Below, in pieces: positions 1 to 8,504 of a stretch of DNA of 64,000 nt. Source of the DNA: Bradyrhizobium sp. sGM-13 (GTDB taxonomy: Bacteria; Pseudomonadota; Alphaproteobacteria; Rhizobiales; Xanthobacteraceae); assembly GCF_018398875.1 (NCBI RefSeq), contig NZ_JAGWDK010000018.1, forward strand, positions 1 to 64,000, written 5' to 3'. Under the pieces are notes generated by a model. That model made no database searches, was not told where the DNA came from, and was given only the letters and a program-made list of their open reading frames with translations. Position 1 is the stretch's first letter, and every line of letters starts with the position of its first letter. Both the position numbers and the translations under genes were made by a program.

Positions 1-1852
1 GCGCTTTGGCAATGCCGTTGGGGTCGATGATCATGATCACGGCGCCATCGCCCAAAATGGTGTTGCCGGAGAACATGTCGATGTGCCGCAGCTTGGTCGA
101 CATCGGCTTGACCACGATTTCTTCGGTGTGGAACACGCCGTCGACCACGATGCCAAAGGTCTGGCTGCCGACCTGGGTGACCACGATGAAGCCGTTCTCC
201 GGGTCGCTGGACGAGCCGTCGTCGATCTTGAGCAGCTTCTTCAGGTGCATCAGCGGCAACAGCTTGTTGCGCAACCGCAAGACCGCGGTGTCCTTGATGC
301 GCTCGATGCGGTGTTCGGAGTTGGCGCGGGCGCGCACCAGCTCGACCACAGACAATTGCGGGATCGCAAAGCGGTCGCCGGCGGCTTCCACGATCAGCGC
401 CGAGACGATCGCCAGGGTCAGCGGGATCTTGATGGTGACGGAAGAACCTTCGCCGGCCACGCTCTTGATGTCGATGGTGCCGCCGATCTGGTCGATATTG
501 GTGCGCACCACGTCCATGCCCACCCCGCGGCCGGAGACCGAGGTGACCTGCGCGGCGGTGGAGAAGCCCGGCGCGAAGATGAACTTGTGGATCTGGGCTT
601 CGGTCATCTTCTCCAGTTCGGCCTCGGTGACGAGGCCGTTCTGCAGCGCTTTGGCCTTGATCCGCTCGGTGTTCAGCCCGCGGCCATTATCGGCGATGCA
701 GATGATGATGTGGCCGCCCTCGTGATAGGCGGAGAGCCGGATCGTGCCCTGCTCGCCCTTGCCGGCCGCGAGCCGCTCGGCCGGCGTCTCCAGGCCGTGG
801 TCGGCGGAGTTGCGCACCATGTGCGTCAACGGATCCTTGATCAAATCGAGCACCTGGCGGTCGAGCTCGGTGTCGGCGCCGTGCATCTCGAGTTCGATCT
901 GCTTGCCGAGTTCGCCCGAGAGGTCGCGCACGATGCGCGGCAGCTTCTGCCAGGCATTGCCGATCGGCTGCATCCGCGTCTTCATGACGCCTTCCTGCAG
1001 CTCGGCGGTGACGTTGGAGAGCCGCTGCAGCGGCACCTTGAACTCGGTGTCCTCGTTGCGGCGGGAGATTTCCAGAAGCTGGTTGCGGGTCAACACCAGC
1101 TCGGAGACCATGGTCATCAGATGTTCGAGGGTATCGACGTTGACGCGGATCGACTGGTTGGCGATCTTGTCGGCGACCTCGCCGTCGGCATCCATGGCGG
1201 CGGCGCGCTTGGCCGGTTTTGCCTTCGTTTCCTTCGCAGTTTCCTTGGCTTCCGGCGCCGGCGCAGCCTTGGCAACGGCAACAGGTGCCGGCGCAGCTTC
1301 GGTCTCGGTCTCGCGGAAGGCGCGCTCGAGGTCGTCGAGCGAGACTTCGCCCGGACGCAACGGGCGTTCCAGCACCTGTTCGACCAGCGTGCCCTTGGTC
1401 TTCGCGGGCGCTACCGGCGGCGCGGCCACCACGGGGATCGGCGCGGGCGCGGGTTCAGCCGCGGCTTCCGCATGGTGACCACCTTCGGCCATCGCATGCA
1501 GCTTCTCGATCAGGTCTTCGTCGGTGCCCTCGGGCTCGGTCTCGGTGGCTTCCAGACCTGCGAGGATCTCCTTGATGCGGTCGATGCTCGACAGGATCAG
1601 CGTCACGGCTTCGGCCTTGACCGGCATGCCGTCGCGGAATTTGCCCATCAAGGTCTCGCCGGCATGGGCGAGTGCTTCCAGTCGCGGCAGGCCTAGAAAG
1701 CCGCAGGTTCCCTTGATGGTGTGGACCAGGCGGAAGATGTTATCCAGGATCTTCGCGTCGCTCGGATCCTGCTCGAACCGCACCAACTGATTGTCGACCG
1801 TATCCAGGCTCTCGCTGGTTTCGGTCAGGAACTCCCGCAACAAATCATCCAT
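1..1852 (-). CDS. cheA: Chemotaxis histidine kinase CheA (C-terminus cut by window edge)
   Basis: Cytoplasmic histidine kinase of the chemoreceptor array that passes phosphate to CheY and CheB. About 617 residues are visible and only the last few are missing. Residues 1-100 form the Hpt (P1) domain with phospho-acceptor His44 in HTIKGTCGF. A Pro/Ala/Lys-rich linker follows, then the P3 dimerisation helix (SIRVNVDTLEHLMTMV), an ATPase domain with N box RNSADHGLE and glycine box GRGVGMDVV, and a CheW-like P5 domain that reaches ILGDG and DPNGIAKA at the left edge. The start is the ATG at 1852, preceded by AAGG. The large open frames on the other strand here are antisense shadows. No other che gene is visible because the operon continues to the left. 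Confidence 0.96.
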   Translation of the reverse strand, partial: MDDLLREFLTETSESLDTVDNQLVRFEQDPSDAKILDNIFRLVHTIKGTCGFLGLPRLEALAHAGETLMGKFRDGMPVKAEAVTLILSSIDRIKEILAGLEATETEPEGTDEDLIEKLHAMAEGGHHAEAAAEPAPAPIPVVAAPPVAPAKTKGTLVEQVLERPLRPGEVSLDDLERAFRETETEAAPAPVAVAKAAPAPEAKETAKETKAKPAKRAAAMDADGEVADKIANQSIRVNVDTLEHLMTMVSELVLTRNQLLEISRRNEDTEFKVPLQRLSNVTAELQEGVMKTRMQPIGNAWQKLPRIVRDLSGELGKQIELEMHGADTELDRQVLDLIKDPLTHMVRNSADHGLETPAERLAAGKGEQGTIRLSAYHEGGHIIICIADNGRGLNTERIKAKALQNGLVTEAELEKMTEAQIHKFIFAPGFSTAAQVTSVSGRGVGMDVVRTNIDQIGGTIDIKSVAGEGSSVTIKIPLTLAIVSALIVEAAGDRFAIPQLSVVELVRARANSEHRIERIKDTAVLRLRNKLLPLMHLKKLLKIDDGSSSDPENGFIVVTQVGSQTFGIVVDGVFHTEEIVVKPMSTKLRHIDMFSGNTILGDGAVIMIIDPNGIAKA

Positions 1853-1979
1853 GAAACTGGCCTTCGTACGCACCGGCACGCGACATCGACGCGCCTTACG
1901 GAACACGGCCAGCTTCTATGCAAAGCGTTTAATATTGGTTGAGCAAATGGAAAAGAACGGGATCAACAAAGAGATAAGA

Positions 1980-2000
1980 CGGCAGAAATGAATTCTGCCG
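1980..2000 (-). terminator. Hairpin terminator downstream of chpT
   Basis: CGGCAGAA at 1980-1987 pairs perfectly with TTCTGCCG at 1993-2000 around a five-base loop. Read on the minus strand, it lies about 45 bases after the chpT stop and is followed by the T-rich run GTCTTATCTCTTTG, so it fits a terminator separating chpT from cheA. The T tract is interrupted, so termination may be partial. Confidence 0.5.
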
Positions 2001-2044
2001 CCTGTTTTCAACCGTTGGTTAACCATGTCGGCGCGGTGGCGCGC

Positions 2045-2692
2045 TCAGGAAGCAGTAACGAGTACCTTGTCCCCGTCGGGCTCAAGCGTCACGCTCAGCC
2101 CGCAGGCCTGCGCCAACAGTCGCGTATAGTAAGGCTGCACTGCATGCGCGTCGACGGTCGCCGTCGAACTCGCGCTCACGAGATTGGCGATGTTCTGCGG
2201 CACGCGCGCGTTGAGGCCCGAAGACGTGACGCGAAAACCCATCGTCTCGCTGTCGCCGATCGGATCGATCGTCAGCGTGCCGCCGCGCGGGATCGTTTGC
2301 TGCGCGATGATCAGCATGTTCAACAGCAGCTTGACGCGGTTCTTCGGCAGCAACAGCCGCGGCAGATTCCAGGTGATGGTGATCTTGCCGTCCTCGATGT
2401 GGCCGCGTGCCATGGTCTGGGCGTCGCCGAGATCGATCTGCGCGCCCGCCGATCCTGCAGCGCCAAACGCCAGGCGGCAGAACTGCAACCGTGCGGAGGC
2501 GGTCTTGGCGCTCTTGCGGATCAGATCGAGCGCGAAATCGCGGTCTTCGGGCTTCGGGTTGTCGTCAAGCACCTCAAGCCCATTGACGATCGCGCCAACC
2601 GGGCTGATGAGATCGTGACAGACTCGCGAACACAACAGCGCCGCAAGTTCGAGGTTATCGGGAGCCGGACCGGGAGATGAAGTGCCAGACAT
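2045..2692 (-). CDS. chpT: Histidine phosphotransferase ChpT
   Basis: Phosphotransferase of the alphaproteobacterial cell-cycle phosphorelay, moving phosphate from the kinase CckA to CtrA and CpdR. The product is about 215 residues. It keeps the dimeric pseudo-kinase layout: an N-terminal helix with the acceptor His in SRVCHDLISPVGAIVNGLE, followed by a degenerate ATPase-like fold. That HDLxSPxxAI helix is the family signature. The chosen start is the second of two adjacent ATGs (2695 and 2692), both preceded by AGGA. A further in-frame ATG at 2749 would add 19 residues but has no good ribosome site. It lies upstream of cheA in the same direction, separated by 192 bases and a hairpin, so co-transcription is uncertain. 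Confidence 0.9.
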   Translation of the reverse strand: MSGTSSPGPAPDNLELAALLCSRVCHDLISPVGAIVNGLEVLDDNPKPEDRDFALDLIRKSAKTASARLQFCRLAFGAAGSAGAQIDLGDAQTMARGHIEDGKITITWNLPRLLLPKNRVKLLLNMLIIAQQTIPRGGTLTIDPIGDSETMGFRVTSSGLNARVPQNIANLVSASSTATVDAHAVQPYYTRLLAQACGLSVTLEPDGDKVLVTAS

Positions 2693-2842
2693 CATGGGTT
2701 CCTGGAAAGCCGCCGGGTCGCAAATTGCTGGCGGACCGTTACGAATCACGCGTGCTTATCGGTTTGATACACTGCGCAGCCCCGTGCTGCCAGCAGGGGG
2801 CGGCAATGGTAAGGCAGGACGAACAGCAAATGGGCCGAGCTC

Positions 2843-3667
2843 ATGAATGAGGCACGTCCGCCCGCGCTCGATCGCGAGGCCGCAGCGGTGCTGATCGAAC
2901 CACTGACCGAGATCGTGATCCGGGCCGGCGCCGCCATCCTTGCCGTCGACCGTTCCGCCATGAAGGTCGACGGCAAGACCGATGGCTCGCCGGTAACGGA
3001 GGCAGATCTGGCGGCCGACCGAATAATCGCCGAGGGCCTTGCCCGGGTAGTGCCCGAAATACCCGCACTCTCGGAGGAGCGCGTCCAAACGTCCGCACTG
3101 CCCTATATGGAAAGCTTCTTCCTGATTGACCCGCTCGACGGCACCAAGGAATTCGTCGCCGGCCGCAACGAATTCACCGTCAACCTGGCGCTGGTGACTC
3201 AGGGGATTCCGCTGCTTGGCATTATCAGCGCACCTGCGCTCGGGCTGATCTGGCGCGGCATTGTCGGAGGTGGCGCGGAGCGGCTGACGCTCGGCAAGGG
3301 CAGGCCGCTCGTCGAGCCTATACGTACCCGCGCTTGCCCGCCGCAGGGCCAGCCATGGACCGTGGCGGTCAGCCGCTCGCATGGCGACGCCAGGACCGAA
3401 GCGTTTATTGCCGCAAGACCGGAGGCCGTACGGTGCGAGCTTGGCTCGGCGGTCAAATTGGGCCGGGTGGCCGAAGGCTCCGTCGACATCTATCCCCGGC
3501 TGTCGCCGGTCTCGGAATGGGACGTGGCCGCGGGCCATGCCGTCGTCGCGGCCGCCGGCGGCAAGATCACGGATTCAAGCGGCGCCGCCCTGCAATTTGG
3601 CACGGGACGGACGGGCTTCATCGTTCCGGAATTCATCGCCTGGGGCGATCCGAAGGCGGCGCCCTGA
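2843..3667 (+). CDS. cysQ: 3'(2'),5'-bisphosphate nucleotidase CysQ
   Basis: Cytoplasmic Mg-dependent phosphatase that hydrolyses 3'-phosphoadenosine 5'-phosphate to AMP, clearing the by-product of sulfate assimilation. It is 274 residues and belongs to the inositol monophosphatase superfamily. Visible motifs are the acidic metal site LSEER, the signature DPLDGTKEFVAGRNEFTVNL (roughly residues 96-115), and the C-terminal WDVAAGHAVVAAAGG. Length and all three metal-binding blocks are normal. The start is the ATG at 2843. It diverges from chpT, with about 150 bases between the two starts available for promoters. Confidence 0.93.
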   Translation: MNEARPPALDREAAAVLIEPLTEIVIRAGAAILAVDRSAMKVDGKTDGSPVTEADLAADRIIAEGLARVVPEIPALSEERVQTSALPYMESFFLIDPLDGTKEFVAGRNEFTVNLALVTQGIPLLGIISAPALGLIWRGIVGGGAERLTLGKGRPLVEPIRTRACPPQGQPWTVAVSRSHGDARTEAFIAARPEAVRCELGSAVKLGRVAEGSVDIYPRLSPVSEWDVAAGHAVVAAAGGKITDSSGAALQFGTGRTGFIVPEFIAWGDPKAAP

Positions 3668-3700
3668 AGACGGAGCATATAGCCCGGGCTTCGGCGCAAG

Positions 3701-4207
3701 CTACTGCGCCAGCCCTCGCTCGAGCGCCGGCCATCGTGCGGTGGCTTCCTCGAGGAAACGTGCCGGCTCGGCGGCGAACGCATCGCGGTTGTCCTCGCGG
3801 CCGAACAAATAGAGCCGCTGGCCCGCAACCACCCAAAAGCGCGGGTTGCCTGGATAGGTTACCCCTCGCCCCAGATCGACCGGGTCATAGCCGCCGAACT
3901 GAGGCCCGTAAATTTCCGGATGCGCGACGAAAGAGGCGCGATTGCCCTCGTTGCGAAAACGCCAGACGGCGCCGGCTTCGCGAGCCTCGAAATCGGGTAA
4001 GCCCTCGACGGCCATGGATTCCGTAAAATAGGCAACGGGATCGAAGCCTCCGATGGCGAGTCCGGAATAGCGGTTCACCACCACCCGCTCGGTGGTCGCG
4101 GCGCGCGCGGCGAAATCAAGGCTAGCTACGCAAAAAAACCCTGCCAATAAGGCAAAAAGGGCCCTTTGGAGGCGCGAACCGTATCTTTCCTGCCGTTGTG
4201 CCGTCAT
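3701..4207 (-). CDS. Exported YHS domain protein
   Basis: About 168 residues with an N-terminal signal segment: a basic stretch (RQERYGSRLQR), a hydrophobic core (ALFALLAGFF) and a probable AARA cleavage site. The mature part is a YHS-type domain with the hallmark GLAIGGFDPVAYF, and a second half (PEIYGPQFGGYDPVDL, then RLYLFGREDNRDAF) matching the exported YHS proteins of alphaproteobacteria. The related domain binds metals such as copper in other proteins, but the function of this family is unknown. No clear ribosome site separates the ATG at 4207 from that at 4225. It converges on cysQ and diverges from the DUF1134 gene. Confidence 0.8.
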   Translation of the reverse strand: MTAQRQERYGSRLQRALFALLAGFFCVASLDFAARAATTERVVVNRYSGLAIGGFDPVAYFTESMAVEGLPDFEAREAGAVWRFRNEGNRASFVAHPEIYGPQFGGYDPVDLGRGVTYPGNPRFWVVAGQRLYLFGREDNRDAFAAEPARFLEEATARWPALERGLAQ

Positions 4208-4317
4208 AGTTGGTGCCGATAACATGCGAGTCGAGGGGACACTGGGCGCAACCTAGAGCCATGCTTGTTGGCGTCAGGTTAAGGCGGCGGCCAGAATTCG
4301 ATGCCAGGGGTTCTTTC

Positions 4318-4950
4318 ATGACGTTTGCTTCACGCCTTGCCGCGGTGACGTTCGCCGCGCTGATATGCTGGACCGTGCCAGCTTCTGCGCAGCAGCCGCA
4401 GCCGGGAGGGCCTTATCCGCCCCCACCGGGCGGGCCTTACCCGCCACCACAGCGGCAGCCGGGTCCCGAGACTTTCGGGCCCGAGGAGTTGGTGTCGGCC
4501 GGGCACAAGTTCTTCGGCAACGTCTCGCGCGGCCTCGCTTCGGTCATCGAACGGGCGGTGAGCCAATGGGGCTTGCCCAATGGCTATGTGCTCGGTGAGG
4601 AAGGCTCCGGCGCTTTTGTGGCGGGCCTGCGGTACGGCGAAGGCACGCTCTACACCAAGAATGCCGGCGACTTGCGTGTCTACTGGCAGGGGCCGTCGGT
4701 CGGCTTCGACTGGGGCGGCGACGGCGCGCGCACCATGACGCTGGTCTACAATCTGCCCGCCACCAACGCGATCTATCAGCGCTTCGTCGGCATCGACGGC
4801 TCCGCCTATATCGTCGGTGGCTTCGGCATGACCGCGCTGACCGCCAACAACATCGTGCTGGTGCCGATCCGTTCCGGCATCGGCTTAAGGCTCGGCGCCA
4901 ATGTCGGCTATCTCAAATATACCCCGCGGGCGACCTGGAACCCATTCTAA
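4318..4950 (+). CDS. Exported DUF1134 protein
   Basis: A 210-residue exported protein of unknown function, conserved in Rhizobiales. The start at 4318 puts a normal signal peptide first (MTFASRLAAVTFAALICW, then ASA). A Pro/Gly-rich repeat follows (PGGPYPPPPGGPYPPP), then a globular Gly-rich domain with FDWGGDGARTMTLVYNLP and a hydrophobic C-terminus. An earlier in-frame ATG at 4210 would place 36 non-signal residues in front and is rejected. The domain resembles lipid-binding, SYLF-like exported proteins in its glycine pattern, but that is only an impression. Confidence 0.85.
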   Translation: MTFASRLAAVTFAALICWTVPASAQQPQPGGPYPPPPGGPYPPPQRQPGPETFGPEELVSAGHKFFGNVSRGLASVIERAVSQWGLPNGYVLGEEGSGAFVAGLRYGEGTLYTKNAGDLRVYWQGPSVGFDWGGDGARTMTLVYNLPATNAIYQRFVGIDGSAYIVGGFGMTALTANNIVLVPIRSGIGLRLGANVGYLKYTPRATWNPF

Positions 4951-5079
4951 GCCCAGCTTCAAGCATAGACTCCAAATCTCCCTGGATGGATTCAGGTTAA
5001 CGCGGCATCGGGCTGGCGCAGGGTCGGGCTGGCGTGGCAATGTGATTAACGATTCCTTGTCTGTGTGGAGTAACCATCC

Positions 5080-6354
5080 ATGATCGAGCCGATCATGTAT
5101 CTGGCGATCGGTTTTTTGGTCTCGATGTTGTTCGGCCTGATGATCGTGCCGCTGGTGCATAACCGCGCGGTGCGGCTGACGACCCGGCGGCTGGAGGCGG
5201 CGACGCCGCTGTCGATGGCCGAAATCCAGGCCGACAAGGATCAGTTGCGCGCGGAATTCGCCATGTCGGCGCGGCGGCTCGAAATGAGCGTCGAGCAGCT
5301 CAAGAACAAGACCACCAGTCAACTCGCCGAACTCGGCAAGAAGAGCGATGCAATCAATCGCATGAAGATCGAGCTCGGCGAAAAGAACGCCACGATCTTT
5401 GCGCTCGAAGCGCGCGAGAAGGCGATGAAAGAGCAGCTACGCGCCACCGAAGAGGAATTCGCGGCCAAGACTGAACTGTTGCGCAATGCCGAGCAGGCGC
5501 TGACCGACAAGCAGGCCGAACTCGCCAGGATCAATCATGAATTGAACAACCGCTCGATGATGGCGGATAGCCGCCAGGTCGAGTTGGTCACGGTGCGCAC
5601 GCAGATCGAGGAACTGAAGGGCCGCGTCGGCGACGCCGAGAAGGAATTTTCGGCAACCCAGGCCCGCCTCGCGCAGGAGCGCGCCGAGTCCGAGCACGCG
5701 ACGCGCGAATTGGTGGAAGCGCGCAGCCGCGTCGAAAATTTGAGCCAGCGCGTCACCGATCTCGACCGGCAATTGATCGTGCAGGTCAAGGAAGCCGAGA
5801 TGCTCGGCAACCGCGTCAACGACCTCGAAGCGCGGTTGGCGACGCAAGGCAAAATCCTGGCTGAGCGCGAATACGAGAACAATCAGCTCCGGCAGGCGAA
5901 CGAAAACGCCGAACGCGCGGCGCGCGAACTGCGCGAGGAGATCGCAGGCATGAGCGGCGGCAAGTCGCCGACCGTGGAAAAATTGCGAGCTGAAAAGGCC
6001 GCGGTGGAAGAACAGCTCCGCATCGCCCGCGACGAGCGCGCCAAACTACAGCGCGACCTCAACGCGATGCAGCAGCAGGCCGAAAGCTCCTGGGCGACCG
6101 AGCGGATGGAAAACGCACTGCTCCGCGAGCGCATCAACGACATCGCGGCCGAAGTTGCAAAACTCGCGATGCAGCTCGAGGGACCGAATTCGGCGATCGA
6201 GGCCATGCTGGCCGCGGAACCGGCCGTGCCGGCCAAACCCGCCAACGACGTCGCCGGTGCCGCCCCCGCCATGGCGGAAGGCGGCGGGACGCTGGCCGAA
6301 CGCATCCGCGCGCTACAGTCGCACGCTTCGCGGGCCCGCCAGCAGGGGGCGTAA
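5080..6354 (+). CDS. Membrane-anchored coiled-coil protein, function unknown
   Basis: A 424-residue protein with one N-terminal membrane helix (about residues 5-27) and then almost continuous coiled coil from about 45 to 365, rich in Glu, Ala, Arg and Leu with heptad spacing and no Pro. The Ala/Pro-rich tail (EPAVPAKPANDVAGAAPAMA) ends in a short basic helix. This is the shape of an inner-membrane scaffold, like RmuC-type or polar-organising proteins, but no catalytic domain is present. The start at 5080 follows GGAGTAA. The next feature is a tRNA with its own promoter, so it is probably transcribed alone. Confidence 0.82.
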   Translation: MIEPIMYLAIGFLVSMLFGLMIVPLVHNRAVRLTTRRLEAATPLSMAEIQADKDQLRAEFAMSARRLEMSVEQLKNKTTSQLAELGKKSDAINRMKIELGEKNATIFALEAREKAMKEQLRATEEEFAAKTELLRNAEQALTDKQAELARINHELNNRSMMADSRQVELVTVRTQIEELKGRVGDAEKEFSATQARLAQERAESEHATRELVEARSRVENLSQRVTDLDRQLIVQVKEAEMLGNRVNDLEARLATQGKILAEREYENNQLRQANENAERAARELREEIAGMSGGKSPTVEKLRAEKAAVEEQLRIARDERAKLQRDLNAMQQQAESSWATERMENALLRERINDIAAEVAKLAMQLEGPNSAIEAMLAAEPAVPAKPANDVAGAAPAMAEGGGTLAERIRALQSHASRARQQGA

Positions 6355-6401
6355 CTTCCCGCCTCTACGCGAAAACGCGAGGTCACGGCCCGACTGATCG
6401 C

Positions 6402-6430
6402 TTGACACTATGGGCTCGTCCTTCGTAAAT
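6402..6430 (+). promoter_or_regulatory. Sigma-70 type promoter of tRNA-Val
   Basis: TTGACA at 6402-6407 is a consensus -35 box. With a 17-base spacer, GTAAAT at 6425-6430 serves as a -10 box. It lies about 35 bases before the tRNA, the right distance for a short 5' leader removed by RNase P. Confidence 0.6.
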
Positions 6431-6470
6431 CGCGGGCTCTGATGGGGCTCATTGTTCGCCCACACTTCCC

Positions 6471-6545
6471 GGACGCATAGCTCAGCGGGAGAGCGTTCCC
6501 TTCACACGGGAGAGGTCCAAGGTTCGATCCCTTGTGCGTCCACCA
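6471..6545 (+). tRNA. tRNA-Val (anticodon CAC)
   Basis: 75-base cloverleaf: acceptor GGACGCA pairs with TGCGTCC, D stem GCTC/GAGC, anticodon stem TTCCC/GGGAG around loop TTCACAC (anticodon CAC, reading GUG valine codons), T stem CAAGG/CCTTG with TTCGATC loop, discriminator A and an encoded CCA end. All stems are complete apart from one G-T pair. Confidence 0.97.
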
Positions 6546-6549
6546 TTCC

Positions 6550-6579
6550 AAAGCCCCGTAAATCGGGGCTTTTGCTTTT
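6550..6579 (+). terminator. Rho-independent terminator of tRNA-Val
   Basis: AAAGCCCCG pairs with CGGGGCTTT around the loop TAAAT, followed by TGCTTTT. It starts five bases after the tRNA 3' end. Confidence 0.88.
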
Positions 6580-6648
6580 GGTACCCGCCTATTCGGCAGA
6601 TAGCCGCGTCACCAGCGTGACGCGTGTAGGCGCATCGAAATCGACTAC

Positions 6649-6798
6649 CTACTCGATGCGGGCTTTTTCTTTCAGGTCGCGGATGCGAATTTCGGCCTCT
6701 TCCTTCGAGGTCACGATTTCGGACTGATCGGGGACGCGGGCCTCGCGGCTGAGCCTCTTCAATTCCTCAAGCTGTTCATGCGTGGGCTTTTCGGTCAT
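6649..6798 (-). CDS. Small DUF3072-type protein (49 residues)
   Basis: Small acidic and basic helical protein starting MTEKPTHEQLEELKRLSREA and ending in KEKARIE. It carries the Thr-x-x-Gln-x-x-x-Leu-Lys-Arg-Leu helix and the later acidic SKEEAEIRIRDL segment of DUF3072 proteins, whose function is unknown. A strong Shine-Dalgarno (AGGAGGTG at 6803-6810) sits correctly before the ATG at 6798. It is easily missed because it is under 60 codons. Confidence 0.75.
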   Translation of the reverse strand: MTEKPTHEQLEELKRLSREARVPDQSEIVTSKEEAEIRIRDLKEKARIE

Positions 6799-6901
6799 GG
6801 GCACCTCCTCTGACGGGGCAACCGTGTCAGGAACGTCCTGTTCCCCTCGAGAAGTCCGTTGCGGCCGCCACCAGGATGAGAGAGGCCAAACCGAGACGGC
6901 C

Positions 6902-7102
6902 TTACTCCGGCGCCCTCATGCCGGGCGAGCGGAGCCATTCGTTTAGCCGAGATGCGGCTTCCATCTGTCGCGCCCGCCGCAAGAGCAGTTCCCGGGCCAT
7001 GCCGGGCTGTGCCTCCCTTGCCGCCTCTCTGAAGCGCTTGGCCTCTTCCGCCAGCCGCTCTTCGAAGGTCTTCTCATGCTTGATGCGCCGTCGTGTTGGC
7101 AT
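6902..7102 (-). CDS. Small basic helical protein, function unknown
   Basis: 66 residues starting MPTRRRIKHEKTFEERLAEE, highly charged and predicted as a single long amphipathic helix, with GMARELLLRRARQMEAASRL in the second half. A GAGGA ribosome site precedes the ATG. No domain is recognised; similar short Arg/Glu-rich proteins are common in Bradyrhizobium. It follows the same strand as the DUF3072 gene downstream, about 100 bases apart. Confidence 0.65.
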   Translation of the reverse strand: MPTRRRIKHEKTFEERLAEEAKRFREAAREAQPGMARELLLRRARQMEAASRLNEWLRSPGMRAPE

Positions 7103-7281
7103 GCCCGTGATCCTCGTTCACGAGGCCATTGAAATCCCGTGCCGGATCGCTGTCTGTCCGGCACCAGACTCATCGGGCAGGCTGCTTCTTTTCGCCAATA
7201 AGTCGCGGCCCGTAGTTTGCCCGTCTTGCCGGAACACGATTCTCGGGGCGTCGTAGTAGCGGCACTTTCCGGGAGCGACCC

Positions 7282-7410
7282 ATGCTTACAACCCTTCTTG
7301 TGATGGCGGCCATTACCATCATCGCGGGCGCCGCGCTGATCGCTATTTCCGAACTCACCCGTGCACGCCACCCGCAAGCCGATCCGCCGCCGCGGCGCCG
7401 GGCGTTTTGA
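7282..7410 (+). CDS. Small single-span membrane protein (42 residues)
   Basis: MLTTLLVMAAITIIAGAALI forms one membrane helix, followed by a short Arg/Pro-rich cytoplasmic tail ending RRRAF. GGGAG lies six bases before the ATG, and a hairpin begins at the stop codon, so this is a well-bounded small transcription unit. Function unknown. Confidence 0.62.
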   Translation: MLTTLLVMAAITIIAGAALIAISELTRARHPQADPPPRRRAF

Positions 7411-7436
7411 AGGCGCTCTCCGCGAGCGGAGCCTTT
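7410..7436 (+). terminator. Hairpin after the 42-residue membrane protein
   Basis: AAGGC at 7410-7414 pairs with GCCTT at 7431-7435 around an inner TCCG/CGGA stem, overlapping the stop codon. The T run is short (TTTG). Confidence 0.45.
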
Positions 7437-7805
7437 GCTGCAGGCCATCAGCAGAAAGGGCCCCAGCGGCGGCGCTGAGGTCCTTTCAGTCAATGTCGCA
7501 TCGGGGATATGCGACACACGGTCCAATGCGGGTCGCAGATTTTCGTTCCTATCGCGCGATGGCGCCCGGGATCCAGTGCAGCCGCATTTAGCGCGGTGAC
7601 GATCGCGTCGATAGCAAATCCGGCCAAATGCCAATCCCAATGAATTCAAGTGGCACCGATCGGGATCATCATATGAATCGAATTCAACTTATACCCATTT
7701 CAGGAAAGAGGTCGCTCAACGGCGACCTTTTCGTTTTAGCCAGCGCGGCTGCGTCAATTCTGGCACAACCGCGCTATCGGATTTCACAGGGGATTAAACC
7801 ACCAT
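7437..7805. other. Gap without a convincing gene
   Basis: Short open frames exist on both strands but lack ribosome sites and sensible composition. The only structure seen is the hairpin at 7709-7736. The AT content is higher than in neighbouring genes. Confidence 0.5.
7709..7736 (+). terminator. Terminator-like hairpin in a gene-poor gap
   Basis: AGGTCGC at 7709-7715 pairs with GCGACCT at 7722-7728 around TCAACG, followed by TTTCGTTTT. No plus-strand gene has been identified directly in front of it, so it may terminate an unrecognised small RNA or leftover transcript. Confidence 0.5.
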
Positions 7806-8327
7806 TCAAGCAGCATGCGGGTTAACAACCGTGTACCCCCGTAACGAGCGTGCATGAATTCTGGTTGCGCGGCCGCCCGAGTTCGCATCGTATGCCATCC
7901 ACGTATCGCCTTCGACATGTCGCTCTAGAACGAAAACGTGCCCACGCCGCGCAGCGACCATTCCAGGTGCAGGCGCTGTCCGTGGAAAGCGCAGCCAGTT
8001 GGATGCGAGATTTAGACCAGGCACGATCCGGCCGAAAACACGTACAGACGCGCCGCAGCCGCAGAACGAGCGGGGACAACCGGCCGGACGACCGCCGACC
8101 GTTTGGCCGCGATCGACACTCACGTCCGCCAATTCGCGACGATAACTCTGTGCGGTCGCTTGATGTGTATAAGAACTAATCCGCTCACGACGGGGCTGCG
8201 AAAACGAGAAGTCGCAGGGCATGGTCACATTGCATTCGGGTATCTGAGCGGTGCGAGAAGGACGGGCTTCCGAAGCGATAGACCCGGTTACAACAAGGAT
8301 AGACGCAACAAGGATTTGTTTGAGCAT
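7806..8327 (-). CDS. Secreted CHAP-like protein, possible Cys peptidase/amidase fold
   Basis: About 173 residues with a signal peptide (MLKQILVASILVVTGSIASE). The C-terminal half has a Cys-rich segment (GCPRSFCGCGASVRVFG), a conserved LNLASNWLRF stretch, and a RRGHVFVLERHVEG block ending in YDANSGG. The order Cys, then LN-A-NW, then a His-containing strand, is that of small CHAP-like secreted proteins frequent in Bradyrhizobium, so a Cys-His active site is plausible but unproven. The start at 8327 is set by the GGAG site six bases upstream. An earlier ATG at 8372 would disrupt the signal peptide. Confidence 0.7.
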   Translation of the reverse strand: MLKQILVASILVVTGSIASEARPSRTAQIPECNVTMPCDFSFSQPRRERISSYTHQATAQSYRRELADVSVDRGQTVGGRPAGCPRSFCGCGASVRVFGRIVPGLNLASNWLRFPRTAPAPGMVAARRGHVFVLERHVEGDTWMAYDANSGGRATRIHARSLRGYTVVNPHAA

Positions 8328-8504
8328 GCAGGACTCCGATTTAAGCGGTCCTGCCCCGCAATCAGAAGCCAATAACAGTTTGGCGAAAATGCGTTTCGAG
8401 CAGCCGACAGTTCCATATGCTGAACCCCACCTAACCGCGCCTGAACGCTTGGTTCACAACGTGTTCATTCGCTTTGCCGTTAGTAATCGGCGGGAGGACC
8501 GGAC

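Noticed and set aside
83-1696. A 537-codon plus-strand frame
   Set aside because: Antisense of cheA, whose minus-strand frame has clear Hpt, ATPase and CheW motifs.
1925-1945. A possible CtrA site (TTAA-N-TTAA) before cheA
   Set aside because: TTTAATATTGGTTGAG has only one TTAA and the wrong spacing.
7628-7825. A 65-codon plus-strand frame
   Set aside because: It runs through the terminator hairpin at 7709 and lacks a ribosome site.
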